DNA of 64,000 nucleotides from Candidatus Peribacteria bacterium. Lineage in GTDB: Bacteria > Patescibacteriota > Gracilibacteria > UBA1369 > LOWO2-01-FULL-3. The translations under genes were made by a program, and so were the position numbers. The stretch is from assembly GCA_943356465.1 (NCBI GenBank), contig CALREX010000001.1, positions 1 to 64,000 on the forward strand. Reading direction: 5' to 3'. Below are positions 1-8,489 of the stretch, one piece after another. The first letter of the stretch is position 1. Every line of letters starts with the position of its first letter. Under the pieces are notes generated by a model that saw nothing but the letters and a program-made list of their open reading frames with translations, was not told the origin of the DNA and did not search any database.

Positions 1-69
1 TGAACATTGCTCTCTCGACGGATTATCACCTAACCAAGCCCTCAGCCTAAAAGTGCAAAATGTCCGTAC

Positions 70-810
70 CTAAAACAGTTGCGTAGGACTAAAGCCTTCT
101 TTCACTTTTGAACTACGTCTTCCTTCTACATACGCACCAATAACATAAGCAGAAGCCATATCCATAATCCTTCCATCCGTAGAAAAATCATTTCTGGCAC
201 GATAGAGCCTGCTCATGACTGTTCCGATAGGAATTCCGAAAATTTGTGCAACTTCTTGATAGGAAAATTCCAATAAATCCACTAAAGCAAAAACAACACG
301 ATAATTCGCATTCACATGACGATAAGATTCAACAAATGAACTACTAAATTTTACTTCTAAAATTCTTCGAACAGAAATATCCACATCTGAAAAATCTAAA
401 ATATAACCATTATCAAGCGCAGCCCTGCATTCACTAACAAAAGTTTGAATTCGTATATTATAAATTTGATCATCAACCTCATCACACCGATAATTATTAG
501 CAATATTATCGGCCTCTCTAGCCAAAAGCTCACTTCTTCTACGCTCTTCCCTCTTTTGATTAAGAAAGAGATTACTTAATATTCTATACAACCATGCTTT
601 CAGGTTAGTGCCAGGTTGAAATTGATGCATATGCTCAATAGCCTTAAGAATCGTAGTATCAACAAGATCCTCAGCATTTCCATTTGAACCACCTGCAAAT
701 AAACGTCTCGCATAAACAAAGAGTTCACCTTTGAATTTATAGCAATCTAAAGAAAATCTATAAGCCTCCCTGTCATTATGGCTTACAACGTCACCACATG
801 GCTCTACCAC
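70..810 (-). CDS. ECF-type RNA polymerase sigma factor, 5' end frameshifted by a tandem duplication
   Basis: Alternative sigma factor expected to direct core RNA polymerase to a special promoter set. Region 2 is seen at about residues 28-95 (AEDLVDTTILKAIEH, then LKAWLYRILSNLFLNQKREE), and region 4 at about 165-210 (FSYQEVAQIFGIPIGTVMSRLYRAR), the usual ECF helix-turn-helix. About 70 residues separate the two, longer than in typical ECF factors. The only possible start in this frame is a GTG. A better start, ATG at 865, lies behind a good promoter, but a 13-bp tandem duplication (793-818) throws that reading into a TGA at 791-793. Removing one unit would give an uninterrupted protein of about 260 residues. 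No anti-sigma gene is visible. The family call is firm; whether the gene is active is open. Confidence 0.8.
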   Translation of the reverse strand: MVEPCGDVVSHNDREAYRFSLDCYKFKGELFVYARRLFAGGSNGNAEDLVDTTILKAIEHMHQFQPGTNLKAWLYRILSNLFLNQKREERRRSELLAREADNIANNYRCDEVDDQIYNIRIQTFVSECRAALDNGYILDFSDVDISVRRILEVKFSSSFVESYRHVNANYRVVFALVDLLEFSYQEVAQIFGIPIGTVMSRLYRARNDFSTDGRIMDMASAYVIGAYVEGRRSSKVKEGFSPTQLF

Positions 811-823
811 ATGGCTCTACCAC
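793..823. repeat. 13-bp tandem repeat, 2.4 copies, in the sigma factor start region
   Basis: The unit ACCACATGGCTCT occurs twice without mismatch and is followed by the partial third copy ACCAC. Because the unit is not a multiple of three, gain or loss of one copy switches the reading frame between the upstream ATG and the sigma factor body. Confidence 0.9.
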
Positions 824-891
824 TTGAGCTTCTTCAGTTTTTCCAACATCTCCATGCGGCACCATACTTTGATTTAAATTTATAGTCCACG

Positions 892-919
892 ATTTTAGAC
901 TTTTTTTATTCTTTGTCAA
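892..919 (-). promoter_or_regulatory. Sigma-70-type promoter of the ECF sigma gene
   Basis: On the minus strand TTGACA is followed after 16 bases by TAAAAT. Transcription would start near 885, about 20 bases ahead of the ATG at 865, which supports that ATG as the ancestral start. Confidence 0.6.
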
Positions 920-968
920 TAATTTGAACAAAGACATATTCTCTCTTCTCTATGACAAAAAAAATCTC

Positions 969-997
969 TTGACTACCCAATTTTCGATCTGTATATT
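969..997 (+). promoter_or_regulatory. Promoter of the ribosomal protein cluster
   Basis: TTGACT, a 17-base spacer and TATATT lie about 100 bases ahead of rplC. The leader between has a small hairpin (TCCCT-AAAAA-AGGGA, about 1066-1080) just before the start codon. A second weaker candidate (TTGACC-N16-TTTTAA) lies slightly downstream. Confidence 0.6.
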
Positions 998-1096
998 CTC
1001 TCCAGCAATTGACCAAGCAAGTTAATAAAGTTTTAAAGGGTTTATATCGAAAATCTTTTAAAGCTTCCCTAAAAAAGGGATTAACCAATACAAATT

Positions 1097-1675
1097 ATGT
1101 CAGGAATTATCGGTAAAAAAATAGGAATGACCCGTGTCATGCAAGACGACGGCCGCGTGATCCCAATAACTGTTATCCACTGCGAACCAAATGAAATCGC
1201 ACAAGTGAAAACAGTTGAAAAAGATGGATATCCGGCGATAGTCCTAGGTTTTTCCAAATTGAAAAAGCCTACAAAGACAAAGAAATTCGCTCATTTAAAA
1301 GAATTCAGAATTGAAGCTTCAGAAACTTTCAACAAAGGAGACGCAGTAACATGCGAATCTCTAAAAGACACAGAGTTGGTAACAGTAATGGGAGTTTCAA
1401 AAGGAAAAGGTTTTCAGGGTGTAATCAAGAGACACAATTTCTCACGTGGACCAATGAGTCACGGATCACACCACCACAGAGAACCTGGATCAATCGGAGC
1501 AAGAGCAAAACCAGGAAGAGTTGAAAAAGGAAAGAAATTACCTGGACATATGGGAACAGGACAAATCACATTAAACAAAGTAAAAGTCGCATATCTGGAC
1601 GTAGAAAAGAATCTAGTCGGGCTAAAAGGGGCAATCCCTGGAGCACGTGGCGGACTGATAATAATAACGAAATAA
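1097..1675 (+). CDS. rplC: 50S ribosomal protein L3 (uL3)
   Basis: Early-binding large-subunit protein near the peptidyl transferase centre. The start MSGIIGKKIGMTRV and the conserved loop RGPMSHGSHHHREPGSIGA that reaches towards the catalytic centre are intact. At 192 residues it is slightly shorter than the E. coli protein. It is the first gene of the cluster; the usual leading gene rpsJ (uS10) is absent and a sigma factor gene lies divergently upstream. The start ATG has only an A/T-rich stretch before it, with no Shine-Dalgarno sequence. Confidence 0.97.
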   Translation: MSGIIGKKIGMTRVMQDDGRVIPITVIHCEPNEIAQVKTVEKDGYPAIVLGFSKLKKPTKTKKFAHLKEFRIEASETFNKGDAVTCESLKDTELVTVMGVSKGKGFQGVIKRHNFSRGPMSHGSHHHREPGSIGARAKPGRVEKGKKLPGHMGTGQITLNKVKVAYLDVEKNLVGLKGAIPGARGGLIIITK

Positions 1676-1682
1676 TAAAATC

Positions 1683-2312
1683 ATGAACGTAGATTTATAC
1701 AAACAATCAGGAGCAAAAGCTGGAACGCTTGAACTTCCGAAAGAAATGTTCGAAGCTGCGTTCAATAAAGATCTTATTCACCAAGCTCTTGTGATGCAAG
1801 CGGCAAACAGAAGGGTAAACCTTGCCAACACAAAAACAAGAGAATTTATTCGTGGGGGAGGAATCAAGCCACGTCCACAGAAACACTCAGGACGTTCAAG
1901 GCAAGGATCAATCAGATCTCCACAATGGAGAGGAGGTGCGGTCTTGTTTGGACCTCTTGCGATAAGAAATTTCTCTAAAGCTATGCCAAAGAAACAAAGA
2001 AAAGCCGCTTTATTCTCAGCTCTATCTGATAAAGCAAGAGAAAACAGCGTAATCGGACTTGAAGGATTTGAATCAAAAGACATGAAGACAAAAGTATTCG
2101 CAGAAATGGTAAAAAAATTACCTATCGAAAGAAACGCACTATTCATTCTTGCAGAAAAAGACGAATCAATCATGAGATCAAGCAATAACATTCCGGAAGT
2201 AAAAACAATCTTAGCGCCATACGTAAATATTCAAGATCTACAAAAATACAAAACTATCGTTATACTGAAAGACGCTGTAGATAAACTAAAAGAAACATTC
2301 TTAAAAAAGTAA
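1683..2312 (+). CDS. rplD: 50S ribosomal protein L4 (uL4)
   Basis: Large-subunit protein whose long loop lines the exit tunnel; that loop is seen at about residues 60-90 (KPRPQKHSGRSRQGSIRSPQ). Length (209 residues) is typical. It follows rplC by 7 bases. In E. coli L4 also represses its own S10 operon; the promoter-to-rplC leader here is short and shows no obvious equivalent of that regulatory RNA. Confidence 0.96.
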   Translation: MNVDLYKQSGAKAGTLELPKEMFEAAFNKDLIHQALVMQAANRRVNLANTKTREFIRGGGIKPRPQKHSGRSRQGSIRSPQWRGGAVLFGPLAIRNFSKAMPKKQRKAALFSALSDKARENSVIGLEGFESKDMKTKVFAEMVKKLPIERNALFILAEKDESIMRSSNNIPEVKTILAPYVNIQDLQKYKTIVILKDAVDKLKETFLKK

Positions 2313-2315
2313 ACA

Positions 2316-2621
2316 ATGCAAGGACTAAGCCCAATCATCGGACCGGTAATGACAGAAAAGAGCTCACGCCAACAAGAGGCAAAAAGATATGTGTTCAAAG
2401 TGCAAAGAGACGCTACTAAAATCAGCATCAAAAAAGAAATCAAGAATCTTTACGGAGTAGACGTAGCTGAAGTAAAAATAATGGTTGTACCAAAAAAAGA
2501 ACGTTTGGTGAAAAGAGGATATCCGATGACAAAGAGACCAATGCATAAGAAAGCTACAATAAGCCTAAAAGGAAATAAAACATTTGATCCAAGTAAATTT
2601 AAAGAAGCTAAGCCAAAATAA
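2316..2621 (+). CDS. rplW: 50S ribosomal protein L23 (uL23)
   Basis: Protein at the exit of the nascent-peptide tunnel, the docking site of trigger factor and the signal recognition particle. Typical small alpha/beta protein of 101 residues beginning MQGLSPIIGPVMTEKS; the stretch YGVDVAEVKIMVVPKKE matches the family core. It sits 3 bases after rplD. Confidence 0.95.
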   Translation: MQGLSPIIGPVMTEKSSRQQEAKRYVFKVQRDATKISIKKEIKNLYGVDVAEVKIMVVPKKERLVKRGYPMTKRPMHKKATISLKGNKTFDPSKFKEAKPK

Positions 2622-2636
2622 TAGCACAAATAACCA

Positions 2637-3470
2637 ATGGCACTAAAAAAATACAAACCAACCACACCCGGACGAAGACAGATGACTATGTCTTCATTCG
2701 AAGAGATCACAAGATCAAAACCTGAAAAAAATCTTACGTTTACGTTAAAGAAAAATTCAGGAAGAAACAATCTTGGAAGAATCACTGTTCGTCACAGAGG
2801 AGGTGGAACACGCACAAGATATCGAATGGTAGACTTCAACAGAACTGACAAACTAGACATTGAAGGAACAATAGCCTCTGTAGAGTACGATCCAAATCGC
2901 ACAGCGAGAATAATGCTTGTACAATACGTTGATGGAGAAAAGAGATATCATCTTGCACCAGACACGGCAAAAGTTGGAGAAAAAGTCGTTTGTAAAGAAA
3001 AAGCAAAAATCACAGAAGGAAACAGAATGATGATCAAAAACATTCCGGTTGGATATAGCATTTATGAAGTAGAGCTTAGAGAAGGAATGGGTGGACAGCT
3101 TGGAAGAAGCGCAGGAGCTATGATTAAGCTTGTTTCTCTAGAGGGCACACACGCACAAATACAAATGCCTTCAGGAGAGATAAGACTAACAGGAAAAACA
3201 TGTTACGCAACACTTGGAACAGTAGGAAATCTTGAACACAGCAATATCGTAATAGGAAAAGCGGGAAGAAGAAGAAATATGGGATGGAGACCTACAGTAA
3301 GAGGTAAAGCGATGAACCCATGTGATCATCCACACGGAGGAGGAGAAGGAGGAACATCAATCGGTCTGAAATATCCGAAAACTCCATGGGGAATGCACGC
3401 ATTAGGATTTAAAACACGAAAACGCAAGTTTACAAATAACATGATCATAAAAGATCGAAGAAGAAAATAA
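2637..3470 (+). CDS. rplB: 50S ribosomal protein L2 (uL2)
   Basis: Core large-subunit protein needed for subunit joining and peptidyl transferase assembly. The universal motif MNPCDHPHGGGEGG is present near residue 220, with its functionally important histidine. Length of 277 residues is normal, with the basic C-terminal tail ending in RRRK. Highly conserved throughout. Confidence 0.98.
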   Translation: MALKKYKPTTPGRRQMTMSSFEEITRSKPEKNLTFTLKKNSGRNNLGRITVRHRGGGTRTRYRMVDFNRTDKLDIEGTIASVEYDPNRTARIMLVQYVDGEKRYHLAPDTAKVGEKVVCKEKAKITEGNRMMIKNIPVGYSIYEVELREGMGGQLGRSAGAMIKLVSLEGTHAQIQMPSGEIRLTGKTCYATLGTVGNLEHSNIVIGKAGRRRNMGWRPTVRGKAMNPCDHPHGGGEGGTSIGLKYPKTPWGMHALGFKTRKRKFTNNMIIKDRRRK

Positions 3471-3484
3471 TTAATTAAAAAACC

Positions 3485-3763
3485 ATGTCCAGAAGTTCAA
3501 AAAAAGGACCATATATAGACCCTAAACTAACAAAGAAAATTGAAAAGTTAGACACAAGCGGACAAAAACGCCCTGTCAAAACATGGTCACGCGACTGTAG
3601 TATTTCTCCGGACTTCGTAGGTCACACATTCGCGGTACACAACGGAAATCAATTTATCCCGGTATACGTAACAGAAAACATGGTCGGACACAAACTTGGT
3701 GAATTCTCCCCTACTACAAAATTCAAGGTTCACGGAGGTAAACTGGCTAAGACAGAAGCATAA
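3485..3763 (+). CDS. rpsS: 30S ribosomal protein S19 (uS19)
   Basis: Small-subunit head protein that contacts the A-site finger and works with S13. Family signature [10 protein letters not shown] near the N-terminus and [17 protein letters not shown] near the C-terminus. Full length at 92 residues; 14 bases after rplB. Confidence 0.97.
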   Translation: MSRSSKKGPYIDPKLTKKIEKLDTSGQKRPVKTWSRDCSISPDFVGHTFAVHNGNQFIPVYVTENMVGHKLGEFSPTTKFKVHGGKLAKTEA

Positions 3764-3775
3764 TAATTCAAAAAA

Positions 3776-4105
3776 ATGAAAGCAATTATAAGACAAATAA
3801 GGATAACATCGAAGAAACTAAACCTGGTTGCTGAACTAGTAAGAGGAAAAATGGTTCAGGAAGCACTAGATGTTCTAAGATTTACACCAAAGAAAGGAGC
3901 AAAAATCCTTTCAAAGGCGATCAAATCAGCAGCATCAAACGCAGTCGAGAATAACAAGCAAAAATTGGAAGACTTGAAGGTGAAAGAAATCATAGTAACG
4001 GAAGGAACAACATTCAAAAGAAGCGTTCCAATCTCACGAGGCAGAATGCATCCGATTTTAAAAAGAAACGCTCACGTAACTATCAAAGTAGAAGCTAAAA
4101 AATAA
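3776..4105 (+). CDS. rplV: 50S ribosomal protein L22 (uL22)
   Basis: Binds 23S rRNA and, with L4, forms the tunnel constriction. The tunnel hairpin is recognisable near the C-terminus (PISRGRMHPILKRNAHVTIK). Length 109 residues is typical. Located between rpsS and rpsC with gaps of 12 and 4 bases. Confidence 0.96.
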   Translation: MKAIIRQIRITSKKLNLVAELVRGKMVQEALDVLRFTPKKGAKILSKAIKSAASNAVENNKQKLEDLKVKEIIVTEGTTFKRSVPISRGRMHPILKRNAHVTIKVEAKK

Positions 4106-4109
4106 ACCA

Positions 4110-4793
4110 ATGGGACACAAAGTAAATCCAAAAATCATTAGAATGGGAATCACCCGAGACTGGGACAGCAAATGGTTTGCGGAGAAAAAAGAGTTCAAAA
4201 AACTATTCATGCAAGATGTAGAGCTTGAAAAGTTAATCATAAAGAATCTTCCGGAAGCTGAAGGTATGGGAAGAATCGAAATAATGAGAACCCAGGGTAA
4301 AGTTATAATCAATATTCACACAGCGAAACCAGGACTTATCATCGGAAGAGGAGGAGAAATAATCGAAAAACTAAAGGACATTCTTGTCAAAAAGTTCAAA
4401 GAGTCATTCATGATAAACATCAAAGAGATCAAAAAACCAATGCTTGACGCAAAAGTTGTTGCAGAATCAATAGCAAAACAAATCGAAAAAAGAGTTTCAT
4501 ACAGAAGAGCTACAAAAATGGCAGTGGAAAAAGCAATGGAAGCGGGAGCACTTGGAGCAAAAGTGTACGTAGGAGGACGTCTAAACGGAGTTGAAATTTC
4601 ACGAAGTGAATTCTTCTCAAGAGGAAAAATTCCTCTACATACATTCAGAGCTGATATCGATTATGCTTCATTACCGGCTTACACAACATACGGAAAAATC
4701 GGAATCAAAGTATGGATTTACAGAGGAGATGTCTTCAAGAAAGATTTGGCATCAAAACTTTATCAACAAATAGAAGAACTTAAACAGGCTTAA
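4110..4793 (+). CDS. rpsC: 30S ribosomal protein S3 (uS3)
   Basis: Small-subunit protein at the mRNA entry channel with helicase-assisting function. A type-II KH domain is evident ([18 protein letters not shown], about residues 70-90), followed by the conserved C-terminal domain with [13 protein letters not shown]. 227 residues, normal length. Confidence 0.97.
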   Translation: MGHKVNPKIIRMGITRDWDSKWFAEKKEFKKLFMQDVELEKLIIKNLPEAEGMGRIEIMRTQGKVIINIHTAKPGLIIGRGGEIIEKLKDILVKKFKESFMINIKEIKKPMLDAKVVAESIAKQIEKRVSYRRATKMAVEKAMEAGALGAKVYVGGRLNGVEISRSEFFSRGKIPLHTFRADIDYASLPAYTTYGKIGIKVWIYRGDVFKKDLASKLYQQIEELKQA

Positions 4794-4794
4794 T

Positions 4795-5214
4795 ATGTTA
4801 GCACCAAGAAAGCAAAAACACAGGAAAGCGCAAAGAGGAAGATCTGACACGAAAGGTATTGCTATGCGTGGAAACAGACTTTCATTCGGGACATACGGAT
4901 TGAAATCAATGGAAGCAAAAGAAATAACATCAAGACAGATAGAGGCAGCCAGACGTTCAATGACAAGATTCGTAAAAAGAGGAGGAAAGATCTGGATTAC
5001 AGTATTCCCACACAAACCGTTAACAAAGAAAGCTCAAGAGGTGCCGATGGGAAGTGGAAAAGGAGCACCGGAATTATTCGTTTGCCCTATACTACCTGGA
5101 AGAATTCTGTTTGAGATGGAAGGTGTAGACGAAGCAACAGCAAGAGAAGCAATGAAATTGGCGGCATACAAACTACCTATAAAATGTAAATTCATAAGCG
5201 CAAACATAAAATAA
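4795..5214 (+). CDS. rplP: 50S ribosomal protein L16 (uL16)
   Basis: Binds near the A-site tRNA elbow and 5S rRNA. The N-terminus ([16 protein letters not shown]) and the loop [11 protein letters not shown], which reaches the peptidyl transferase region, are conserved. 139 residues; starts one base after the rpsC stop, suggesting translational coupling. Confidence 0.97.
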   Translation: MLAPRKQKHRKAQRGRSDTKGIAMRGNRLSFGTYGLKSMEAKEITSRQIEAARRSMTRFVKRGGKIWITVFPHKPLTKKAQEVPMGSGKGAPELFVCPILPGRILFEMEGVDEATAREAMKLAAYKLPIKCKFISANIK

Positions 5215-5215
5215 T

Positions 5216-5404
5216 ATGAGAACAATAGAAGAACTAAAAAAATTAGAATCGAAAGAGCTTCAAAAAGAGCTTGAAGTAGCGAGAAAAGAACTAGTTGAAC
5301 AAAGATTCAACGTGAAAAATAATCAAGCGAAAGACTCACATGGAATCAAAAAATCAAAAAAATATATCGCACAAATCCTAACTGTACTAAACAATGAGGC
5401 ATAA
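5216..5404 (+). CDS. rpmC: 50S ribosomal protein L29 (uL29)
   Basis: Small two-helix protein at the tunnel exit beside L23. 62 residues with the pattern LESKELQKELEVARKELVEQRF expected for the helical hairpin. Its end overlaps the start of rpsQ by 11 bases, so the two are probably coupled in translation. Confidence 0.93.
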   Translation: MRTIEELKKLESKELQKELEVARKELVEQRFNVKNNQAKDSHGIKKSKKYIAQILTVLNNEA

Positions 5405-5630
5405 AAAAGGACAAGTAGTAAGCACAAAACAGCAAAAAACACTTGTCGTAAAAGTGGACAATTATAAGACGCATCCAAAATATAAAAAGAGATTTAAGAT
5501 TTCAAAGAAATTCCACGTGGATAATCCTGAAAGCAAAGCATTTGAAATCGGAGAAACAATAGAAATTTTTGAGACAAAACCGTTAAGCAAGCTAAAAAGA
5601 TGGACTATCGTTAAACCACCACAACAATGA
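5394..5630 (+). CDS. rpsQ: 30S ribosomal protein S17 (uS17)
   Basis: Primary 16S rRNA-binding protein with an OB fold. The core [17 protein letters not shown] and [19 protein letters not shown] match the family. 78 residues, slightly short at the N-terminus because the start sits within the overlap with rpmC. The stop overlaps the rplN start by 4 bases. Confidence 0.94.
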   Translation: MRHKKGQVVSTKQQKTLVVKVDNYKTHPKYKKRFKISKKFHVDNPESKAFEIGETIEIFETKPLSKLKRWTIVKPPQQ

Positions 5631-5995
5631 TTCAACAGGAAACAAAAGTAAAAGTAGCGGACAACACAGGCGCAAAAATCGCTGAATGCATCAAAGTTCT
5701 TGGAGGAACAAGAAAAAGATATGCAAGAATCGGAGATATAATCGTAGTCTCAATCAAAGAAGCAAATCCAAAAGGAGTAGTGAAGAAAAAGGCGGTTGAG
5801 AAAGCGGTAGTAATCAGACAGATAAAGGCATTCAAAAGAAAAGACGGTTCAGCAATAAGATTCGATGACAATGCAGTGGTAATCATAGACAAAGAAGGAC
5901 AGCCAAAAGGCACACGTCTTTTCGGCCCGGTAGCGCGAGAACTTCGTGAAAAAGGATTTCAAAAAATTATATCATTAGCAACTGAAGTACTATAA
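5627..5995 (+). CDS. rplN: 50S ribosomal protein L14 (uL14)
   Basis: Large-subunit protein at the subunit interface (bridge B5/B8). [10 protein letters not shown] near the start and [17 protein letters not shown] near the end are the family hallmarks. 122 residues, the standard length. ATGA overlap with rpsQ. Confidence 0.98.
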   Translation: MIQQETKVKVADNTGAKIAECIKVLGGTRKRYARIGDIIVVSIKEANPKGVVKKKAVEKAVVIRQIKAFKRKDGSAIRFDDNAVVIIDKEGQPKGTRLFGPVARELREKGFQKIISLATEVL

Positions 5996-5997
5996 AC

Positions 5998-6318
5998 ATG
6001 AAAGTAAAAACTAACGATCAGGTGGTCGTCATCGCAGGGAAAGACAAAGGAAAGAAAGGCAAAGTCATGCGTATTGTTTCAAAAAACAACAGAGTCGTGG
6101 TGGAGAAAGTAAACATACGTACAAAGCACGTCAAAAAAACCGCTCAAAAAGCAGGAGAAAGAATCAAATTTGAAGGATCAATTGACGCGTCAAACGTAAT
6201 GGTAATCTGCCCAAGCTGCGATAAACCTGCAAGAGTGGGATTCAAGAAGCTTGAAAACGGCAAGAAACAGAGAATTTGCAAAAAATGTAAAGATTCTATA
6301 GATAAAACAATCCAATAA
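5998..6318 (+). CDS. rplX: 50S ribosomal protein L24 (uL24)
   Basis: Assembly-initiating protein with a KOW motif (QVVVIAGKDKGKKGKVMRI). The C-terminal part carries a zinc-ribbon pattern, CPSCDKPARVGFKK followed by CKKC, as in the zinc-containing L24 form. 106 residues; 2 bases after rplN. Confidence 0.96.
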   Translation: MKVKTNDQVVVIAGKDKGKKGKVMRIVSKNNRVVVEKVNIRTKHVKKTAQKAGERIKFEGSIDASNVMVICPSCDKPARVGFKKLENGKKQRICKKCKDSIDKTIQ

Positions 6319-6320
6319 TC

Positions 6321-6878
6321 ATGACAAAATTAGTAGACCTAAAAACCAGATTCAATAAAGAAATAGCGCCTGAATTAAAGAAAACGCTAAGGCTTAAAAA
6401 TGTTATGGCTGTGCCAAAAATCACAAAGGTAACATTAAATGTCGGACTTGGAACATATCTAAAAACACACAACAAAGATTATTCAAACGTTGTCGATACT
6501 CTTACAAAAATTACAGGACAAAAACCTGTGCTTACAAAAGCAAAAAAAGCTATTTCAAATTTCAAAACAAGAAAAGATGAAATCATCGGAATCAAAGTAA
6601 CAATAAGAGGAAACAGAATGTACGACTTCCTAAACAAGCTTATAAACATAACTTTCCCTCGTGTAAGAGATTTCCGTGGAATATCTCCAAAGGCATTCGA
6701 CGGTCAAGGAAATTATTCAGTTGGATTCAAAGAACACATGGTATTTCCTGAAATCAGCCCTGACGATGTTATGAAAATACATGGAGTTGAAGTATGTATC
6801 GCAACAACAGCTAAAGACAATGAACAAGGATTTGAATTACTAAAAGCATTCGGATTTCCATTTAAAACATCTAAATAA
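6321..6878 (+). CDS. rplE: 50S ribosomal protein L5 (uL5)
   Basis: 5S rRNA-binding protein of the central protuberance. The region KITGQKPVLTKAKKAISNFK and the P-site contact loop FPRVRDFRGISPKAFDG are conserved. 185 residues, typical length. Confidence 0.97.
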   Translation: MTKLVDLKTRFNKEIAPELKKTLRLKNVMAVPKITKVTLNVGLGTYLKTHNKDYSNVVDTLTKITGQKPVLTKAKKAISNFKTRKDEIIGIKVTIRGNRMYDFLNKLINITFPRVRDFRGISPKAFDGQGNYSVGFKEHMVFPEISPDDVMKIHGVEVCIATTAKDNEQGFELLKAFGFPFKTSK

Positions 6879-6884
6879 CAAACA

Positions 6885-7109
6885 ATGGCAAAGACATCGC
6901 TCATAAATAAATGTAACGACAAAAAAGCTCTAGCTTCAAAGCAAAGAGCCGCAGGTCAAAAGATTGAATATCCTACAAGAGTATATAACAGATGTGAATT
7001 ATGTGGAAAAACACGAGGCTTCATGCGCAAATTCGGAACTTGCAGAATTTGTTTCAGAGAATTGGCAAGAAATGGAAAAATAATGGGAGTTACAAAATCA
7101 TCTTGGTAA
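6885..7109 (+). CDS. rpsN: 30S ribosomal protein S14, zinc-binding type (uS14)
   Basis: Head protein of the small subunit. Two CxxC pairs (CELC and CRIC around [12 protein letters not shown]) define the zinc-binding C+ form. The typical zinc form has about 61 residues; this one has 74 because of a short basic N-terminal extension. It ends with the conserved GVTKSSW. Confidence 0.96.
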   Translation: MAKTSLINKCNDKKALASKQRAAGQKIEYPTRVYNRCELCGKTRGFMRKFGTCRICFRELARNGKIMGVTKSSW

Positions 7110-7126
7110 AATATAAGTAAATTAAA

Positions 7127-7510
7127 ATGAATACAGATCCAATAGCAGATTTGCTCACTAGAATCAGAAACGCTCTAAATGCTCATCACGAGACTTTAAG
7201 CGTACCGCACTCAAAAATCAAAGAAAGCATTTTGAAAATTTTGAAAGACAAAAAATTCATCATGGGGTACGAAGTTCAAGAAGAAGGTGGAATGAAAGTT
7301 CTTGAAATACAATTACAGGAAGGAATGACCGAACTAACACTAAAAAGAATTTCAAAACCTGGACAAAGAATTTACATCAAAACTGACGAACTAAAATCAA
7401 TAAAGAGCGGACTTGGAATTCAAATCATCTCAACTTCAAAAGGTCTGATGGACGGATCATCAGCAAGAAAACAGAAGTTGGGGGGAGAACTAATCTGCGA
7501 AGTATACTAA
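7127..7510 (+). CDS. rpsH: 30S ribosomal protein S8 (uS8)
   Basis: Primary 16S rRNA-binding protein of the platform, and in E. coli the translational repressor of the spc operon. Begins MNTDPIADLLTRIRNA, and the C-terminus has ISTSKGLMDG followed by GGELICEVY. 127 residues. Confidence 0.97.
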   Translation: MNTDPIADLLTRIRNALNAHHETLSVPHSKIKESILKILKDKKFIMGYEVQEEGGMKVLEIQLQEGMTELTLKRISKPGQRIYIKTDELKSIKSGLGIQIISTSKGLMDGSSARKQKLGGELICEVY

Positions 7511-7522
7511 CCTACAAAAACA

Positions 7523-8074
7523 ATGTCACGAATAGGAAACAAACCAGTAGAAATTATCAGCGGCGCACAAGTCGAAATGAAAGACAATGCTGCGACTGTA
7601 AAAGGACCTAAGGGAACACTACAAAGAGAATTTTCAAAAGAACTAAACATAGAAGTAGTTGAAAATAAAGTTGTAGTTACAAGAAAAAATGACCTTAAGA
7701 CAACACGAGCATTGCATGGTCTTACAAGAAATCTACTTTCAAATATGATCGAAGGCGTGACAAAAGGATTCGAGAAAAAACTTGAAATCATCGGAGTAGG
7801 TTACAGAGCACAGCCAAACAAGAACAAAATAAGCTTAACACTTGGTTTCTCACATCCTGTAGAATATACAGCACCTGCCGGAATTGAATTCAAAATGGAC
7901 CCTGATCTAAAAAACGTTATAGTTGTATCAGGAATCGATAATCAAGTCGTTGGAGAAGTTGCAGCAAAAATCAGATCATACAGAAAACCTGAACCATACA
8001 AAGGAAAAGGTATCAGATACCTTGGAGAACACGTTGTAAGGAAGGCAGGAAAAGCGGCAGCATCTGCTAAATAA
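7523..8074 (+). CDS. rplF: 50S ribosomal protein L6 (uL6)
   Basis: Protein near the factor-binding site. Begins MSRIGNKPVEI; the family signature PEPYKGKGIRYLGEHVVRKAGK closes the protein. Two repeated alpha/beta domains fit the 183-residue length. It is followed by an unusual 59-base spacer with a hairpin. Confidence 0.97.
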   Translation: MSRIGNKPVEIISGAQVEMKDNAATVKGPKGTLQREFSKELNIEVVENKVVVTRKNDLKTTRALHGLTRNLLSNMIEGVTKGFEKKLEIIGVGYRAQPNKNKISLTLGFSHPVEYTAPAGIEFKMDPDLKNVIVVSGIDNQVVGEVAAKIRSYRKPEPYKGKGIRYLGEHVVRKAGKAAASAK

Positions 8075-8077
8075 CAC

Positions 8078-8092
8078 GCCGACGAAGTCGGC
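8078..8092 (+). other. Hairpin between rplF and rplR inside the ribosomal operon
   Basis: GCCGAC-GAA-GTCGGC is a perfect 6-bp GC-rich stem, standing out in an AT-rich operon whose genes are otherwise only a few bases apart. No U-tract follows, so it is not a standard terminator. It could be an RNA-processing, pausing or stabilising element. Confidence 0.5.
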
Positions 8093-8133
8093 CGGTATTC
8101 TACTAAAAACTAACTGATTAATATCTCAAAACA

Positions 8134-8472
8134 ATGAACAAATCATCATCAAGAGCTAGGAGACACGCAAAAATACGCGCAAGAATGCGTAATAATGACA
8201 AACCAAGACTTATCGTTTTCAAAAGCGTAAAATATAATTATGTACAACTTTTTGACGATAAGACAGGAAAAGTCATTGCGGCAAGCTCAGACATCAAAGA
8301 TAATTCAAAAGCAAACAAAGTTGATAAAGCAAAAAATGTAGGAACAGACATAGCAAAGAAAGCACTTGAAAAAAATATCACAGAAGTAGCATTCGACAGA
8401 AACGGCTACAAATATCACGGTCGCGTAAAATCTTTGGCGGATGGCGCACGTGAAGGAGGATTAAAATTTTAA
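8134..8472 (+). CDS. rplR: 50S ribosomal protein L18 (uL18)
   Basis: 5S rRNA-binding protein of the central protuberance. The core is DKPRLIVFKSVKYNYVQLFDD and the end FDRNGYKYHGRVKSLADGAREGGLKF. 112 residues, with a short Arg-rich N-terminus that contacts RNA. Confidence 0.96.
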   Translation: MNKSSSRARRHAKIRARMRNNDKPRLIVFKSVKYNYVQLFDDKTGKVIAASSDIKDNSKANKVDKAKNVGTDIAKKALEKNITEVAFDRNGYKYHGRVKSLADGAREGGLKF

Positions 8473-8489
8473 AAAATTAATTTAAAGCC

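Noticed and set aside
906-1088. 60-residue minus-strand ORF ahead of rplC
   Set aside because: It opens with TTG, has no family match and covers the promoter and leader of the ribosomal cluster.
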